Position numbers and translations under genes: made by a program | Assembly (NCBI GenBank): GCA_016716905.1 | Contig: JADJUS010000014.1 | Coordinates: forward strand, 124,001-188,000 | Length of the DNA stretch: 64,000 nucleotides | From: Acidobacteriota bacterium | GTDB taxonomy: Bacteria > Acidobacteriota > Vicinamibacteria > Vicinamibacterales > SCN-69-37 | Direction: 5' to 3' | The notes under the pieces: generated by a model | What the model was told of the DNA's origin: nothing | Databases searched by the model: none | The model's input: only the letters and a program-made list of their open reading frames with translations | Shown: piece after piece, positions 28,469 through 36,729 of the stretch | Layout of the letters: the number at the start of each line of letters is the position of its first letter | How positions within the stretch are numbered: the stretch's first letter is position 1

Positions 28469-29251
28469 TTACCGGAGAGCCGCGGCGGTTTGGGCCACCG
28501 GGTACAGGCGCGTATCGAGCAGGTGGCGAGGCGCCACGTTCCCGATGGCCTTGATCATCGAATTCTTGATGTCCGGGTGTTCCAGTTCCAGTTCGGCGAT
28601 CATCCGCTTCAGGCGCTGGCGCTTGAGGCTTAGGTCTCCACAGGCAGGACAACAGCAGCCGATGACCGGCAGGTTGTTTTCCTGGGTGTAGGCGCGGGCT
28701 TCAGCCTCGGTGACATACACGAGAGGCCGGATCACCGTGTGTTTGCCGTTGTCCGAGGTCAGACGCGCGGGCATGGCCTTGAGCGCGCCCTGGAAGAACA
28801 CGTTGAGCAGCAGTGTCTCGACGAAGTCGTCCATGTGGTGGCCAAGCGCGATCTTCGTGGCGCCCACCGAATCCGCCAGCCGGTACAACACGCCCCGCCG
28901 CAGCCGGGCACAGAGCGAACAGGGCGTCTCGCCATCCTCCAGGATGTCATCCATGACGGCGCCGATGGTGGTGTGCTCGATGTGCACTTCCCACCCCCGT
29001 TCGGCGCAGGCCTCGGTCACAGCGCTGTGCTTGAAGTCCTTGTAGCCGGAGTTCACGTTGATCGCGCAGATGGAAAACGTAATCGGCGCACGCTTGCGCA
29101 GCACGTCCAGAATCTGGATCAGCGCCCAGCTGTCTTTACCTCCCGACAGGCCGACCATCACGCGGTCGCCGTCCTCGATGAGGTTGTGCTCAAGGATCGC
29201 CTGGGTGGTCTTCTTGGCGATGCGGTGTTCCAGAGGTGTTCGATAGGACAT
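28469..29251 (-). CDS. ttcA: tRNA 2-thiolation protein, TtcA family
   Basis: 260 aa. PP-loop ATPase motif MVGLSGGKDSWALIQ; two cysteine pairs, TPCSLCARLRRG and GCCCPACGD, match the [4Fe-4S]-dependent TtcA/TtuA group that thiolates tRNA, in TtcA at cytidine 32. GHHMDDFVETLLLN is the conserved GHN-like segment. TtuA-type enzymes have extra zinc fingers, which are absent here, favouring TtcA. Located between a GT4 gene and dtd, both minus strand and within 7 nt. Confidence 0.93.
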   Translation of the reverse strand: MSYRTPLEHRIAKKTTQAILEHNLIEDGDRVMVGLSGGKDSWALIQILDVLRKRAPITFSICAINVNSGYKDFKHSAVTEACAERGWEVHIEHTTIGAVMDDILEDGETPCSLCARLRRGVLYRLADSVGATKIALGHHMDDFVETLLLNVFFQGALKAMPARLTSDNGKHTVIRPLVYVTEAEARAYTQENNLPVIGCCCPACGDLSLKRQRLKRMIAELELEHPDIKNSMIKAIGNVAPRHLLDTRLYPVAQTAAALR

Positions 29252-29256
29252 GGGTG

Positions 29257-30309
29257 TTATGGGCGAAGGTGCTGTGTGACGAGAGTATCAACGACACCCG
29301 TCCATGTGAAACGCCCGGCGGTGGCCAGGGCCTGGGCCCCCAGACGCGACGCCAGCAAAGGGTCGGCGCAGAGATCGGCCAGAGCCTGTCCCAGGGCGGA
29401 AGCGTCCGGCGCAGTGACACGGCCGTTCACTCCGTCCACCACCAACTCGGCCGGTCCTCCGCTGTCGGTGACCGTCACCACAGCCTTCCCGGCCGAAAAC
29501 GCTTCCACCGTGACAAAGCCGTAATCTTCACGCTTCGGGACAAAACACACGGCGCGGCACGTCGCCAGGTAGTCCACCAACTGCGCGTCGGATACACGGC
29601 CGGCGAAGGTCACCCGGCCATCAAGCCCCAGGCGCGTGGCCTCAGCGCGAAGGGCGTCCTCGGCTTCCCCTTCGCCCGCAATGACACACCGGACGCCTTG
29701 AGCCGCCGGAGTCGCCAGCGCCTGGAGGATCAGATCAATTCGTTTGAGCGGTGCGAGCCGTGACACGACAAAGATGAAGTCGCCATAGCCGTCGCATCGG
29801 TACGTCCGCTGGGGCGCCGGTGGATACAGCACCGCGGACGCCACGCCGTTCCAGCGCTTGAGCCGACCTTGCACCGTGAGTGACTGGGCGTAGAGCGCCT
29901 TCAGGTGATGCTGGAAGCACCAGGTGTCGGCCGCGTGAATCAACCTGCGCCGCACGGATTCCTTCAGCCGTCCCTGCGGTGACAGCGGGCCTGAGAACTC
30001 TTCCCACAGGTCGTAGTACTCGCGCATGGTGTGGTTCAGCCAGCACACGTGAGAGCGATGCCGCACGGCATACGACGGATACCGCAGTGAGATGACATGG
30101 TCGACCCGCCGACCGCCGATTTCCCTGACGTTGGTCCGCCACGTCGTCAGGTACTCGGACGCTTGCTGCCCAAATGGATTCGATGGCGTGGTGACGAGCT
30201 CCGCGTCGTGGCCTTCCGTCTTCACGGCGTCCACCAGGGCGCGCGCAATCACCATGTGACCGCCCTCCACGGACGGCGGTGACGACGTCACGACCGCGAC
30301 CAGAGCCAT
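29257..30309 (-). CDS. GT4-family glycosyltransferase
   Basis: 350 aa, GT-B fold. The N-terminal acceptor domain contains SSPPSVEGGHMVIARAL; the C-terminal donor domain contains FVVSRLAPLKRIDLILQAL, VIAGEGEAEDALRAEA and the EX7E catalytic motif in KREDYGFVTVEAFSAGKAVV, which binds the nucleotide-sugar donor. It transfers a sugar from a nucleotide donor to a surface-glycan intermediate at the cytoplasmic membrane; donor and acceptor are unknown. It lies 3 nt after the acyltransferase gene. Confidence 0.9.
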   Translation of the reverse strand: MALVAVVTSSPPSVEGGHMVIARALVDAVKTEGHDAELVTTPSNPFGQQASEYLTTWRTNVREIGGRRVDHVISLRYPSYAVRHRSHVCWLNHTMREYYDLWEEFSGPLSPQGRLKESVRRRLIHAADTWCFQHHLKALYAQSLTVQGRLKRWNGVASAVLYPPAPQRTYRCDGYGDFIFVVSRLAPLKRIDLILQALATPAAQGVRCVIAGEGEAEDALRAEATRLGLDGRVTFAGRVSDAQLVDYLATCRAVCFVPKREDYGFVTVEAFSAGKAVVTVTDSGGPAELVVDGVNGRVTAPDASALGQALADLCADPLLASRLGAQALATAGRFTWTGVVDTLVTQHLRP

Positions 30310-30312
30310 GAC

Positions 30313-31068
30313 TCAGGCGTCCGGACCCGGATTCAGTACGCGTGCCGGCACACCCACCGCTTTTGCGCCGGCCGGCACCGGCCCCAGCACCACGGCGCCC
30401 GCGCCCACAATGGCGCGATCGCCGATCGACACGCCATCCAGCACCTTCGCGCCCGCACCAATCCACACGCCGGCGCCCACCGCGATGCCGTCGGACTTGC
30501 GGGGTTGTGCGTTCACCGCCACAGTCGGGTCGCTGAAATCGTGGTCGCCGCCGATGAGATACGAATACGCGGCCAGCAGGGTGTGCGCCCCAATGGTGAC
30601 GCGGCCTGCGGAAAACACCTCGCAGTTGAATCCGATATTCACGCCGTCGGCCAGGACGATATCGCCATTCTTGCAGGACAAAATGGTGTTCCGTCCGACG
30701 AACACCCCATTCCCGATGTCGATGCCGCGGTTGGTGTCGCCCTTGGCGTCAAGCAGGCAGTGGTCGTCGATAACGACGTTGTCGCCGATGTGGATTTTGT
30801 GCGGATGACGCAGCACCACGTCGCGGCCGAACACCACGTTGCGACCGCAACGGCCCAGCAGCATGGGGTACAGGGACTTCCGGAGCATCAACCCGAGGGC
30901 GCCAGGCACGCACTGCGCGAACAGCGTGACAAGCTCGTACTTGACCAACGCACCCAGGCCAGGCTTGCCCACGATGAGCGCGCTGTATTTCGCGCGCGCT
31001 CCACCAGGCGCACGAAACAACTGGTCCTGCACGCGCGGGATGTCCCGATCAGATCCAGTGCTGGCCAC
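30313..31068 (-). CDS. left-handed beta-helix (hexapeptide) acyltransferase
   Basis: 251 aa. From about residue 85 on it consists of hexapeptide repeats (VVFGRDVVLRHPHKIHIGDN, GIDIGNGVFVGRNTILS, VNIGFNCEVFSAGRVTIGA, VGAGVWIGAGAKVLDG), the trimeric beta-helix of acetyl- and acyltransferases. It probably O-acetylates a sugar. The GTG at 31068 is chosen because GGAG lies seven bases upstream; an ATG-like frame extension to 31101 overlaps the epimerase gene further. Neighbours are an epimerase and two GT4 genes, consistent with modification of a surface glycan. Confidence 0.87.
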   Translation of the reverse strand: MASTGSDRDIPRVQDQLFRAPGGARAKYSALIVGKPGLGALVKYELVTLFAQCVPGALGLMLRKSLYPMLLGRCGRNVVFGRDVVLRHPHKIHIGDNVVIDDHCLLDAKGDTNRGIDIGNGVFVGRNTILSCKNGDIVLADGVNIGFNCEVFSAGRVTIGAHTLLAAYSYLIGGDHDFSDPTVAVNAQPRKSDGIAVGAGVWIGAGAKVLDGVSIGDRAIVGAGAVVLGPVPAGAKAVGVPARVLNPGPDA

Positions 31069-32029
31069 GGTACCACTCCAGTGTGCGTCCAATGCCGTCA
31101 CGCAGGCTCACCGCCGGCGCAAAACCCAGCTCCGCGCGAGCCCTCGAGATATCAAACGCGCGGCTCTTGGTGAAGAAGTCTACACGGCGTCGATAGATCG
31201 GCGGCGCCACGCCGAGTGGCGCGCAGACCGCTTCGCACGCGGCGCCGGCCAGCCAGAACGGCCACACAGGCAGCCGCAGCCGTGGCGGCGCCACGCCGGC
31301 CACCTCCGCCGTAATCTCGATCAACGCCTTCAGCGTCGTGACTTCCCCACCCGCCAGGATGTAGGTGCGTCCCGCCGCCGCAGGCACTGTGGCGCACAGG
31401 CGAAAGCCGTCGCACAGGTCTTCCACGTATGTCAGGTGATAGAAGATCTCGCCATTGCCAAGCAGCACGAACCGGCCACGCGCCACTCCGCCGAACAGCT
31501 TCAGCAAGCGTCGGTCACCGGGGCCATAGATCCCGGACGGACGGGCGATCACCAACTCGACGCCTGTGTCTTTTGCCGCGGCGATGGCCAACTGCTCGCC
31601 CTCAACCTTGGTTTCCTGATACACATCGCCGGGCCGCAGCGGCGCCTCTTCATTCGCCGGAGGATGTTCCACATCACCGTGTACGCCGACCGTGCTGCAG
31701 TGCACGACGCGGCGGACGCCCGCGCGTGCTGCTTCCCTCACAAGCGACTCGACACCAATGGCGTTGACCGCGCGATAGGCCGACGCGGGTAATCCGGCGG
31801 TCCGGTAGAGCGCGCCGATGTTGTACACCACGTCGACGCCCTCACACGCGGCGCGCAGACTCGCGGCATCGGTGAGGTCGCCGCGGACCACTTCGATTCC
31901 CGCGTTGTTCAGGTCCCGCGCCTGGTCCGGCTGCCTGACAATGGCGCGCACGGTATCGCCCGCCGCCACCAGTCGCCGCACGAGGTGCCCACCGGTGAAC
32001 CCCGTGGCCCCCGTGACCAGCGCTCTCAC
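31049..32029 (-). CDS. NAD-dependent epimerase/dehydratase (HpnA-like)
   Basis: 326 aa. Starts MRALVTGATGFTGGHLVRRL with the Rossmann motif; HCSTVGVHG and the YQETK motif give the Ser-Tyr-Lys catalytic set; ARPSGIYGPGDRRLLKLF follows. This pattern is close to HpnA-type hopanoid-associated sugar epimerases and to dihydroflavonol reductase-like enzymes. The GTG at 32029 overlaps the methyltransferase TGA as GTGA; the in-frame extension beyond it lies inside that gene. The C-terminal 20 nt overlap the acyltransferase. Confidence 0.87.
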   Translation of the reverse strand: MRALVTGATGFTGGHLVRRLVAAGDTVRAIVRQPDQARDLNNAGIEVVRGDLTDAASLRAACEGVDVVYNIGALYRTAGLPASAYRAVNAIGVESLVREAARAGVRRVVHCSTVGVHGDVEHPPANEEAPLRPGDVYQETKVEGEQLAIAAAKDTGVELVIARPSGIYGPGDRRLLKLFGGVARGRFVLLGNGEIFYHLTYVEDLCDGFRLCATVPAAAGRTYILAGGEVTTLKALIEITAEVAGVAPPRLRLPVWPFWLAGAACEAVCAPLGVAPPIYRRRVDFFTKSRAFDISRARAELGFAPAVSLRDGIGRTLEWYRGQHWI

Positions 32030-32787
32030 CGCTCCGCCACCATCGTCACCGGAGACCCCGCGAGCCAGAGCAGACCGGCGCCCCTGAGCACACGTTCCAA
32101 CCCGCGTGTGAAGCCGAGCGAACCCACCGCCTTGTGAAACGCGATCGGCATGACGAATTGCCGGTGAATGTGGACCACGCGGTATCCACTCGCCTGGAAC
32201 GCGGCAATGACACTGCGTTCCGACATCACCCGGTACGCTTCGACCTTGTGCCCGGCGGCGCGTCTGAGATGCCTCACACCGCTTTCGACAGCGGCCAGGC
32301 TCGACGCCGAAGGGAAATCCACCACAACGCGACGGCGCGCGACACGGCACAATTCGCCGACGCACCGCGACCAGTCGGGCGTGTGCATGAGGACCCGCAG
32401 TGAAACGGCCGCGTCGAAATGCCCGGCCGGAAACGGCAAGGCATGCGCATCTCCCACTTCGAAGTTCAGGGCGACGCCTGCGCTTGCGGCGCGTTCGCGC
32501 GCCACATCGAGCATTTCGGACGAGGCATCCACTCCCACCACCGTCGCGCCCGCGCGCGCGAGGCCGATCGCTGCGCGTCCAGTGCCGGTGCCGACGTCCA
32601 CCACCGAGCACCCTGCTAGCGGATGATCACCGTCGCCGGTCCCCAGTGGGGCGAAGGCCGCCATGAGCAAGGCCTCCTGTTCGGCGAGCAGGTGCCGGCC
32701 GATCGGACCACTGAACCGCAGGTTGTCGAATCCTTCCGCCACATCCTTGCTGGCGTAATGCGTGTAGCTGTAGTGCTGACGATTCAT
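32026..32787 (-). CDS. class I SAM-dependent methyltransferase
   Basis: 253 aa. Starts MNRQHYSYTHYASKDVAEGF; motif I CSVVDVGTGTGRAAIGLARA; VVGVDASSEML; FDAAVSLRVLMHTPDW. The C-terminal part (MPIAFHKAVGSLGFTRGLER) has a long amphipathic stretch, so it may act at the membrane. Acceptor unknown; context suggests a lipid-linked sugar or a lipid. Coupled to the GT4 gene on one side (ATGA) and to the epimerase on the other (GTGA). Confidence 0.87.
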   Translation of the reverse strand: MNRQHYSYTHYASKDVAEGFDNLRFSGPIGRHLLAEQEALLMAAFAPLGTGDGDHPLAGCSVVDVGTGTGRAAIGLARAGATVVGVDASSEMLDVARERAASAGVALNFEVGDAHALPFPAGHFDAAVSLRVLMHTPDWSRCVGELCRVARRRVVVDFPSASSLAAVESGVRHLRRAAGHKVEAYRVMSERSVIAAFQASGYRVVHIHRQFVMPIAFHKAVGSLGFTRGLERVLRGAGLLWLAGSPVTMVAER

Positions 32788-33947
32788 CGGACGAGCACCT
32801 CATACGCACGGCGCGTCTTTTCGATGAAGGCTTCGTCGCTGTACTTCGTGTTGGCGAGTTCGCGTGCGCGCGCTCCAATGGTCACGGCGGTAGGGTCGCT
32901 CATCGCCCGGAGCAGGCCCTTGGCCAATTCGTCTGGCGTGGCCGCCGTCAGAATCGCCACGTCGTCATTAAGGACCTGCGTGTGCGTGCGCAGACGCGTG
33001 GCCACTATCGGCCGCCCCGACCGGAGGTACTGGTAGATCTTCAGTGGCGTGTTCGTGCCACTCGAACGTGGCGACACCAGGGTTGTGGCCGCGTCGAGAT
33101 AAGCCGGCACTTCTTCGGCGGGTCGTTGGCCGGTGAAGATGACCGCCGACGAGAGTCCGAGACGGTCAACGGCAACACGTGCCGTCGCGACCTGCGCGGG
33201 TTCGCCTCCCACCATCACAAGCCGGGCTTCCGGACGAGCCGCCACCACAATCCGCATCGCGTCATAAAGCAGGTCAAGGCCCTGGTACGCCTCAAACGTG
33301 CCCGTGTAGAGCACAACCGGCGTGGCTTCGTCGAGGCCCAGCGACCGTCGCACGGCGAGTCCGGTACCTGCCGACGGCGCCGCACCCGAGCCTGCGGCGT
33401 TTTCGATCAGCACGGTGGGCACCGGCAACTTCAGCGCCTTCACTGTGTCGTCGAGATCCTCGCAGATCACAATCACGACCCCCGAGCGCTTGATCATCAG
33501 GCGTTCGATCCATCCGAACAACGCGGCCAGGCCCTTGAACTTGCCGAACCCGAAGTTCGAGATCTGCTGCGGCAGGCTCGAGTGCATGTCGTACAGATGG
33601 GGCTTGCGCAGCATTGCGGCAAGCACAATTCCGATCGCGCCGCCTTCCTCGTGCGAGTGGATGACGTCGTACTTCCGCGTGAGCGCCAGTCGCAGTGCGG
33701 TGAGCGACAGGAGCGCATCGAGCGGCACCTTCGCCCACGACGGCCCGATTCGCACGCGCGACACAAATGGCGGGGCCATCGAGCGCACGATCGTCAACCC
33801 GGGCATCTGGACGTCACTGCCAAACGGGTAGGTGACCAGATCGACCGTGTGTCCGAGGGTGGTCAACGCCCGAATGCGGTGTAATTCAGAAAACGGGGTT
33901 CCCCGGGGCTCAAAAAACGGCTCCGGCGCGATCATGAGAATGTGCAT
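32784..33947 (-). CDS. GT4-family glycosyltransferase, first gene of the operon
   Basis: 387 aa, GT-B fold. N-terminus MHILMIAPEPFFEPRGTPFS; HSHEEGGAIGIVLAAML; donor domain with VVLYTGTFEAYQGLDLLYDA, LVMVGGEPAQV and PRSSGTNTPLKIYQYLRSG. The classical EX7E motif is not intact; its place is taken by RSSGTNTPLKIYQY, as in several GT4 subgroups. It presumably adds a sugar to a membrane glycolipid. First gene of a tightly overlapping operon running to about 26.3 kb; a divergent flippase-like gene starts 95 bp away. Confidence 0.88.
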   Translation of the reverse strand: MHILMIAPEPFFEPRGTPFSELHRIRALTTLGHTVDLVTYPFGSDVQMPGLTIVRSMAPPFVSRVRIGPSWAKVPLDALLSLTALRLALTRKYDVIHSHEEGGAIGIVLAAMLRKPHLYDMHSSLPQQISNFGFGKFKGLAALFGWIERLMIKRSGVVIVICEDLDDTVKALKLPVPTVLIENAAGSGAAPSAGTGLAVRRSLGLDEATPVVLYTGTFEAYQGLDLLYDAMRIVVAARPEARLVMVGGEPAQVATARVAVDRLGLSSAVIFTGQRPAEEVPAYLDAATTLVSPRSSGTNTPLKIYQYLRSGRPIVATRLRTHTQVLNDDVAILTAATPDELAKGLLRAMSDPTAVTIGARARELANTKYSDEAFIEKTRRAYEVLVR

Positions 33948-34042
33948 GCCGTCAGGGCCCGATCGCGTGGGCGTTGGGGCTGCGGATGATTGTATACCCG
34001 CGTGTTACACTTCGCCCCCGGTAGTAGCTCGCGTCGATCCTG

Positions 34043-35107
34043 ATGACACACGTGCCCCCTGGTCCTGACGCGCCTGGCGTCAACGACACGACTGACGCCA
34101 TTGACGCCAAAGACCCGCCCGCGCGCGGCGGACGCCAGGCGCTGATCTGGTCCATCAAGATCGTCGTCTCAACAGGCTTGTTGTATCTGCTGCTCTCGCG
34201 TGTGGACCTGTCACGGCTCTGGGCCATCGCGCGCACGGCCTCGGTGACGTGGCTGGTCGTCGCACTCGGCCTGTACTTCGTCATGGTATTCATCAGTGCC
34301 TGGCGCTGGGGGGTCTTGCTGCACGCGCAGAACGTGGCCGTTGGCCTCGGGCCCTTACTGCGGTCGTACCTGGTCGCCACGTTCTTCAACAATTTCCTGC
34401 CGTCCAACATTGGCGGCGACGTCATCCGGGTGCGCGACACCGCTCGTGCCGCCGGCTCGAAAACGCGGGCCGCCACCGTGGTGCTGGTTGATCGTGGCAT
34501 CGGCCTGCTCGCACTGGTCTTGATCGCGGCAGTGGGAGCGTCGATGACGACCACGGCGAGCCCGGTGATTGCGGCACTCGGACCCGGACTCTTGTGGCTC
34601 GCATTCGGTGTCGGGACGCTGGTTGGCGCCATTGTGTTACTGAGACCCAATGCCATCGGGAAGGCACTGGCACCGCTCAAGGCCCTCCATCAGGAATGGG
34701 TGGAAGAACGCATCAGCCGGCTCGTCAGTGCATTGGCGCGTTTTCGGGAGAGTCCGTCTGCCCTCGCCCTCGGGTTTGGCGGCGGCATCGTGGTGCAAGC
34801 CGTGCTCGTCCTCTTTTATGCGGCCATCGCGCAGGCGATCCTCGTGCCGATTCCGCTCGCGCACCTCGCGGTCCTCATACCGCTGTCGTTCATCGTGCAG
34901 ATGGCTCCGGTTTCGGTGAACGGGCTTGGCGTGCGTGAGGCCACGTTCAGCTTTTATTTCGCGCGATTGGGCCTGCCGCTGGAGTCGGCATTCGCGCTTT
35001 CCTTCCTGGGCGCCGCGCTCGTGATGTTGTTCTCGCTCTCGGGCGGCGTCGCCAACCTCACGCAGCATCAGCGCCCGGCGGACTCTGGCCAGCGGACGAT
35101 TTCGTAG
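34043..35107 (+). CDS. UPF0104/AglD-type flippase-like membrane protein
   Basis: 354 aa with about eight membrane segments after a hydrophilic N-terminus of 35 residues. Marks of the lysylphosphatidylglycerol-synthase membrane-region family are LLRSYLVATFFNNFLPSNIG, GDVIRVRDTARAAGSKTRAA and MAPVSVNGLGVREATFSFYF. Relatives flip or help move lipids or lipid-linked sugars. The 3' end overlaps the convergent membrane protein gene by 40 nt. A second member of the family is encoded at 39863-40840. Confidence 0.85.
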   Translation: MTHVPPGPDAPGVNDTTDAIDAKDPPARGGRQALIWSIKIVVSTGLLYLLLSRVDLSRLWAIARTASVTWLVVALGLYFVMVFISAWRWGVLLHAQNVAVGLGPLLRSYLVATFFNNFLPSNIGGDVIRVRDTARAAGSKTRAATVVLVDRGIGLLALVLIAAVGASMTTTASPVIAALGPGLLWLAFGVGTLVGAIVLLRPNAIGKALAPLKALHQEWVEERISRLVSALARFRESPSALALGFGGGIVVQAVLVLFYAAIAQAILVPIPLAHLAVLIPLSFIVQMAPVSVNGLGVREATFSFYFARLGLPLESAFALSFLGAALVMLFSLSGGVANLTQHQRPADSGQRTIS

Positions 35108-36723
35108 AGCGACACCGGACCGGTTGTCACGAGTGGCCGCAGGTACGCCGCGTACGGCGGAAACCGGCCCTGCATCACCTCGGTGGCCGGCTCGTTGTAG
35201 GTGCGCCAGTCGATGGCGACATACCTCACCCCGCGTGCCCGCAGAAGGCGGAACGATTCTTCGTTGGGAAACCCATTGAGCGGAATCGCCTCTGCCTGAA
35301 TGTCTGGCGGGATGAAATCACTGTACCCATTCACCAATGGCTGCCAGTGCCACATGGACCAGAACATGTGCTCGACGTGAGGAAACCACTCGCCACGGCG
35401 ATACGGAAAGTGCAGCACGAGTGTGCCCGCTCTGGGCATGCCCGCCAGCACCTGATACGCCTCAGGAACGGGCGGCACAGGTCGCAGCGGCCACGACACG
35501 CGCAACTCGATGACGACCAGCGCCAGCAGCACCGGCACCAGCCAGGGCCGTCGTCGTCCGGATTTTGCAATCGCGGCGATGCCCATCCCTGCGAACACGG
35601 CGAGTCCCATCAGCACCAGGACACCGAATCGTGACGGCGCGCGCAGGAACGACATGAACGGGATGATGTCGGCCAGCCAGCCGTACAGCCCCGCGGCCGG
35701 TCCCAGCGATGCCCACACCGCCATCGTCGTCACACCGACGTAGAACCAGAACACTCGGCGCGCGTGCACAACGCGGGACGAAAGGGCCAGGCCCACCAGC
35801 GCCAGCCCGATGACGATGATCCCGGGGAACAGCACCTCACCGAGGCGACCCACATACGAATCAAGGCCCGCACGCCAGGACTCGGGCAGCACCTTGGTGA
35901 ACGGGCCCGACTGTCCGCGCATGTACGTGCGATGGTCGGCCGACAAGTCGCGCGCCTCTTCGACATTGAGCGCCGACCGGAAACCCACCTCGTCGCGCAT
36001 GGTCGCGTACGGCAGTGCGACAGGAGCCACCAGGAGTGCGGCGACAAGAACCGCGGCACCCAGGCCTGCCCAGTATTTGCGAGGATGCGGCTGCCCCACC
36101 GCAAACCACAACGCCGCGAATCCGACGGCCAGACCCATCATGATTCCGTAGTACGCACACGCGAGGACCGCGAACGTCAGCGTCGCGCCGAGCACACAAC
36201 CTCGACGAAGACCGGGCGCCTCAGCGAAGCGGTGCCAGACAATCAGGACTAGTGGCACGACAAACACCAGCAGTAGCTGCACGTGGGCGGTGTGCGCCGA
36301 GACATACGCGGAGAACGCGAAGCCGGCCGCCGGGGGCACACCGGCCCAGGACGACCCTGTCAGGCGGCGCACGAGGTGCCAGGTCAGCACAAACGCCAAC
36401 ACGAGGCTGATGTAGACCACGATGTTGTGCGCGGCGATCGGATTGCCTGTGATCGCGTACACCGGCGCGGCCATTGCGCCTGCGACGAGGTTCGCCTCTG
36501 AGTACGCCAGCGTCCCCTGATGCGGATGGAAGATGTTTGCGTTGAAGACGTTCGCGGGGTCGGTGAGCAACGCGTGCGCGACCCACGCGACGTTCCACAC
36601 GCTGAACTTCCCGTCGTGGGTATCAATGCGGGCCAGTTGCCCAGGCGCAGACATCATCGGCCAGGTCATGAGCGCCGCGAGGGCGCAGCCGGCGAGCGTG
36701 GCAAGCAGTGTCTGCCGTCTCAT
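35068..36723 (-). CDS. large multi-pass membrane protein, GT-C-like
   Basis: 551 aa, about 11-12 membrane segments followed by a soluble C-terminal part of about 120 residues. The first external loop (ARIDTHDGKFSVWNVAWVAH) and a periplasmic tail with FPNEESFRLLRARGVRYVAI and WRTYNEPATEVMQGRFPPYA are typical of bacterial GT-C-fold proteins of the YfhO/PMT type, which transfer sugars from lipid carriers in the periplasm. The acidic loop residues that would bind metal are present (Asp in RIDTHD) but activity is inferred. Six nt separate it from the preceding GT-C-like gene. Confidence 0.75.
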   Translation of the reverse strand: MRRQTLLATLAGCALAALMTWPMMSAPGQLARIDTHDGKFSVWNVAWVAHALLTDPANVFNANIFHPHQGTLAYSEANLVAGAMAAPVYAITGNPIAAHNIVVYISLVLAFVLTWHLVRRLTGSSWAGVPPAAGFAFSAYVSAHTAHVQLLLVFVVPLVLIVWHRFAEAPGLRRGCVLGATLTFAVLACAYYGIMMGLAVGFAALWFAVGQPHPRKYWAGLGAAVLVAALLVAPVALPYATMRDEVGFRSALNVEEARDLSADHRTYMRGQSGPFTKVLPESWRAGLDSYVGRLGEVLFPGIIVIGLALVGLALSSRVVHARRVFWFYVGVTTMAVWASLGPAAGLYGWLADIIPFMSFLRAPSRFGVLVLMGLAVFAGMGIAAIAKSGRRRPWLVPVLLALVVIELRVSWPLRPVPPVPEAYQVLAGMPRAGTLVLHFPYRRGEWFPHVEHMFWSMWHWQPLVNGYSDFIPPDIQAEAIPLNGFPNEESFRLLRARGVRYVAIDWRTYNEPATEVMQGRFPPYAAYLRPLVTTGPVSLYEIVRWPESAGR

Positions 36724-36729
36724 GCTCGC

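Noticed and set aside
33948..34042. Promoter pair between divergent GT4 and flippase-like genes
   Set aside because: TATACAAT-like and TACACT sequences exist, but no -35 at suitable distance was found on either strand.
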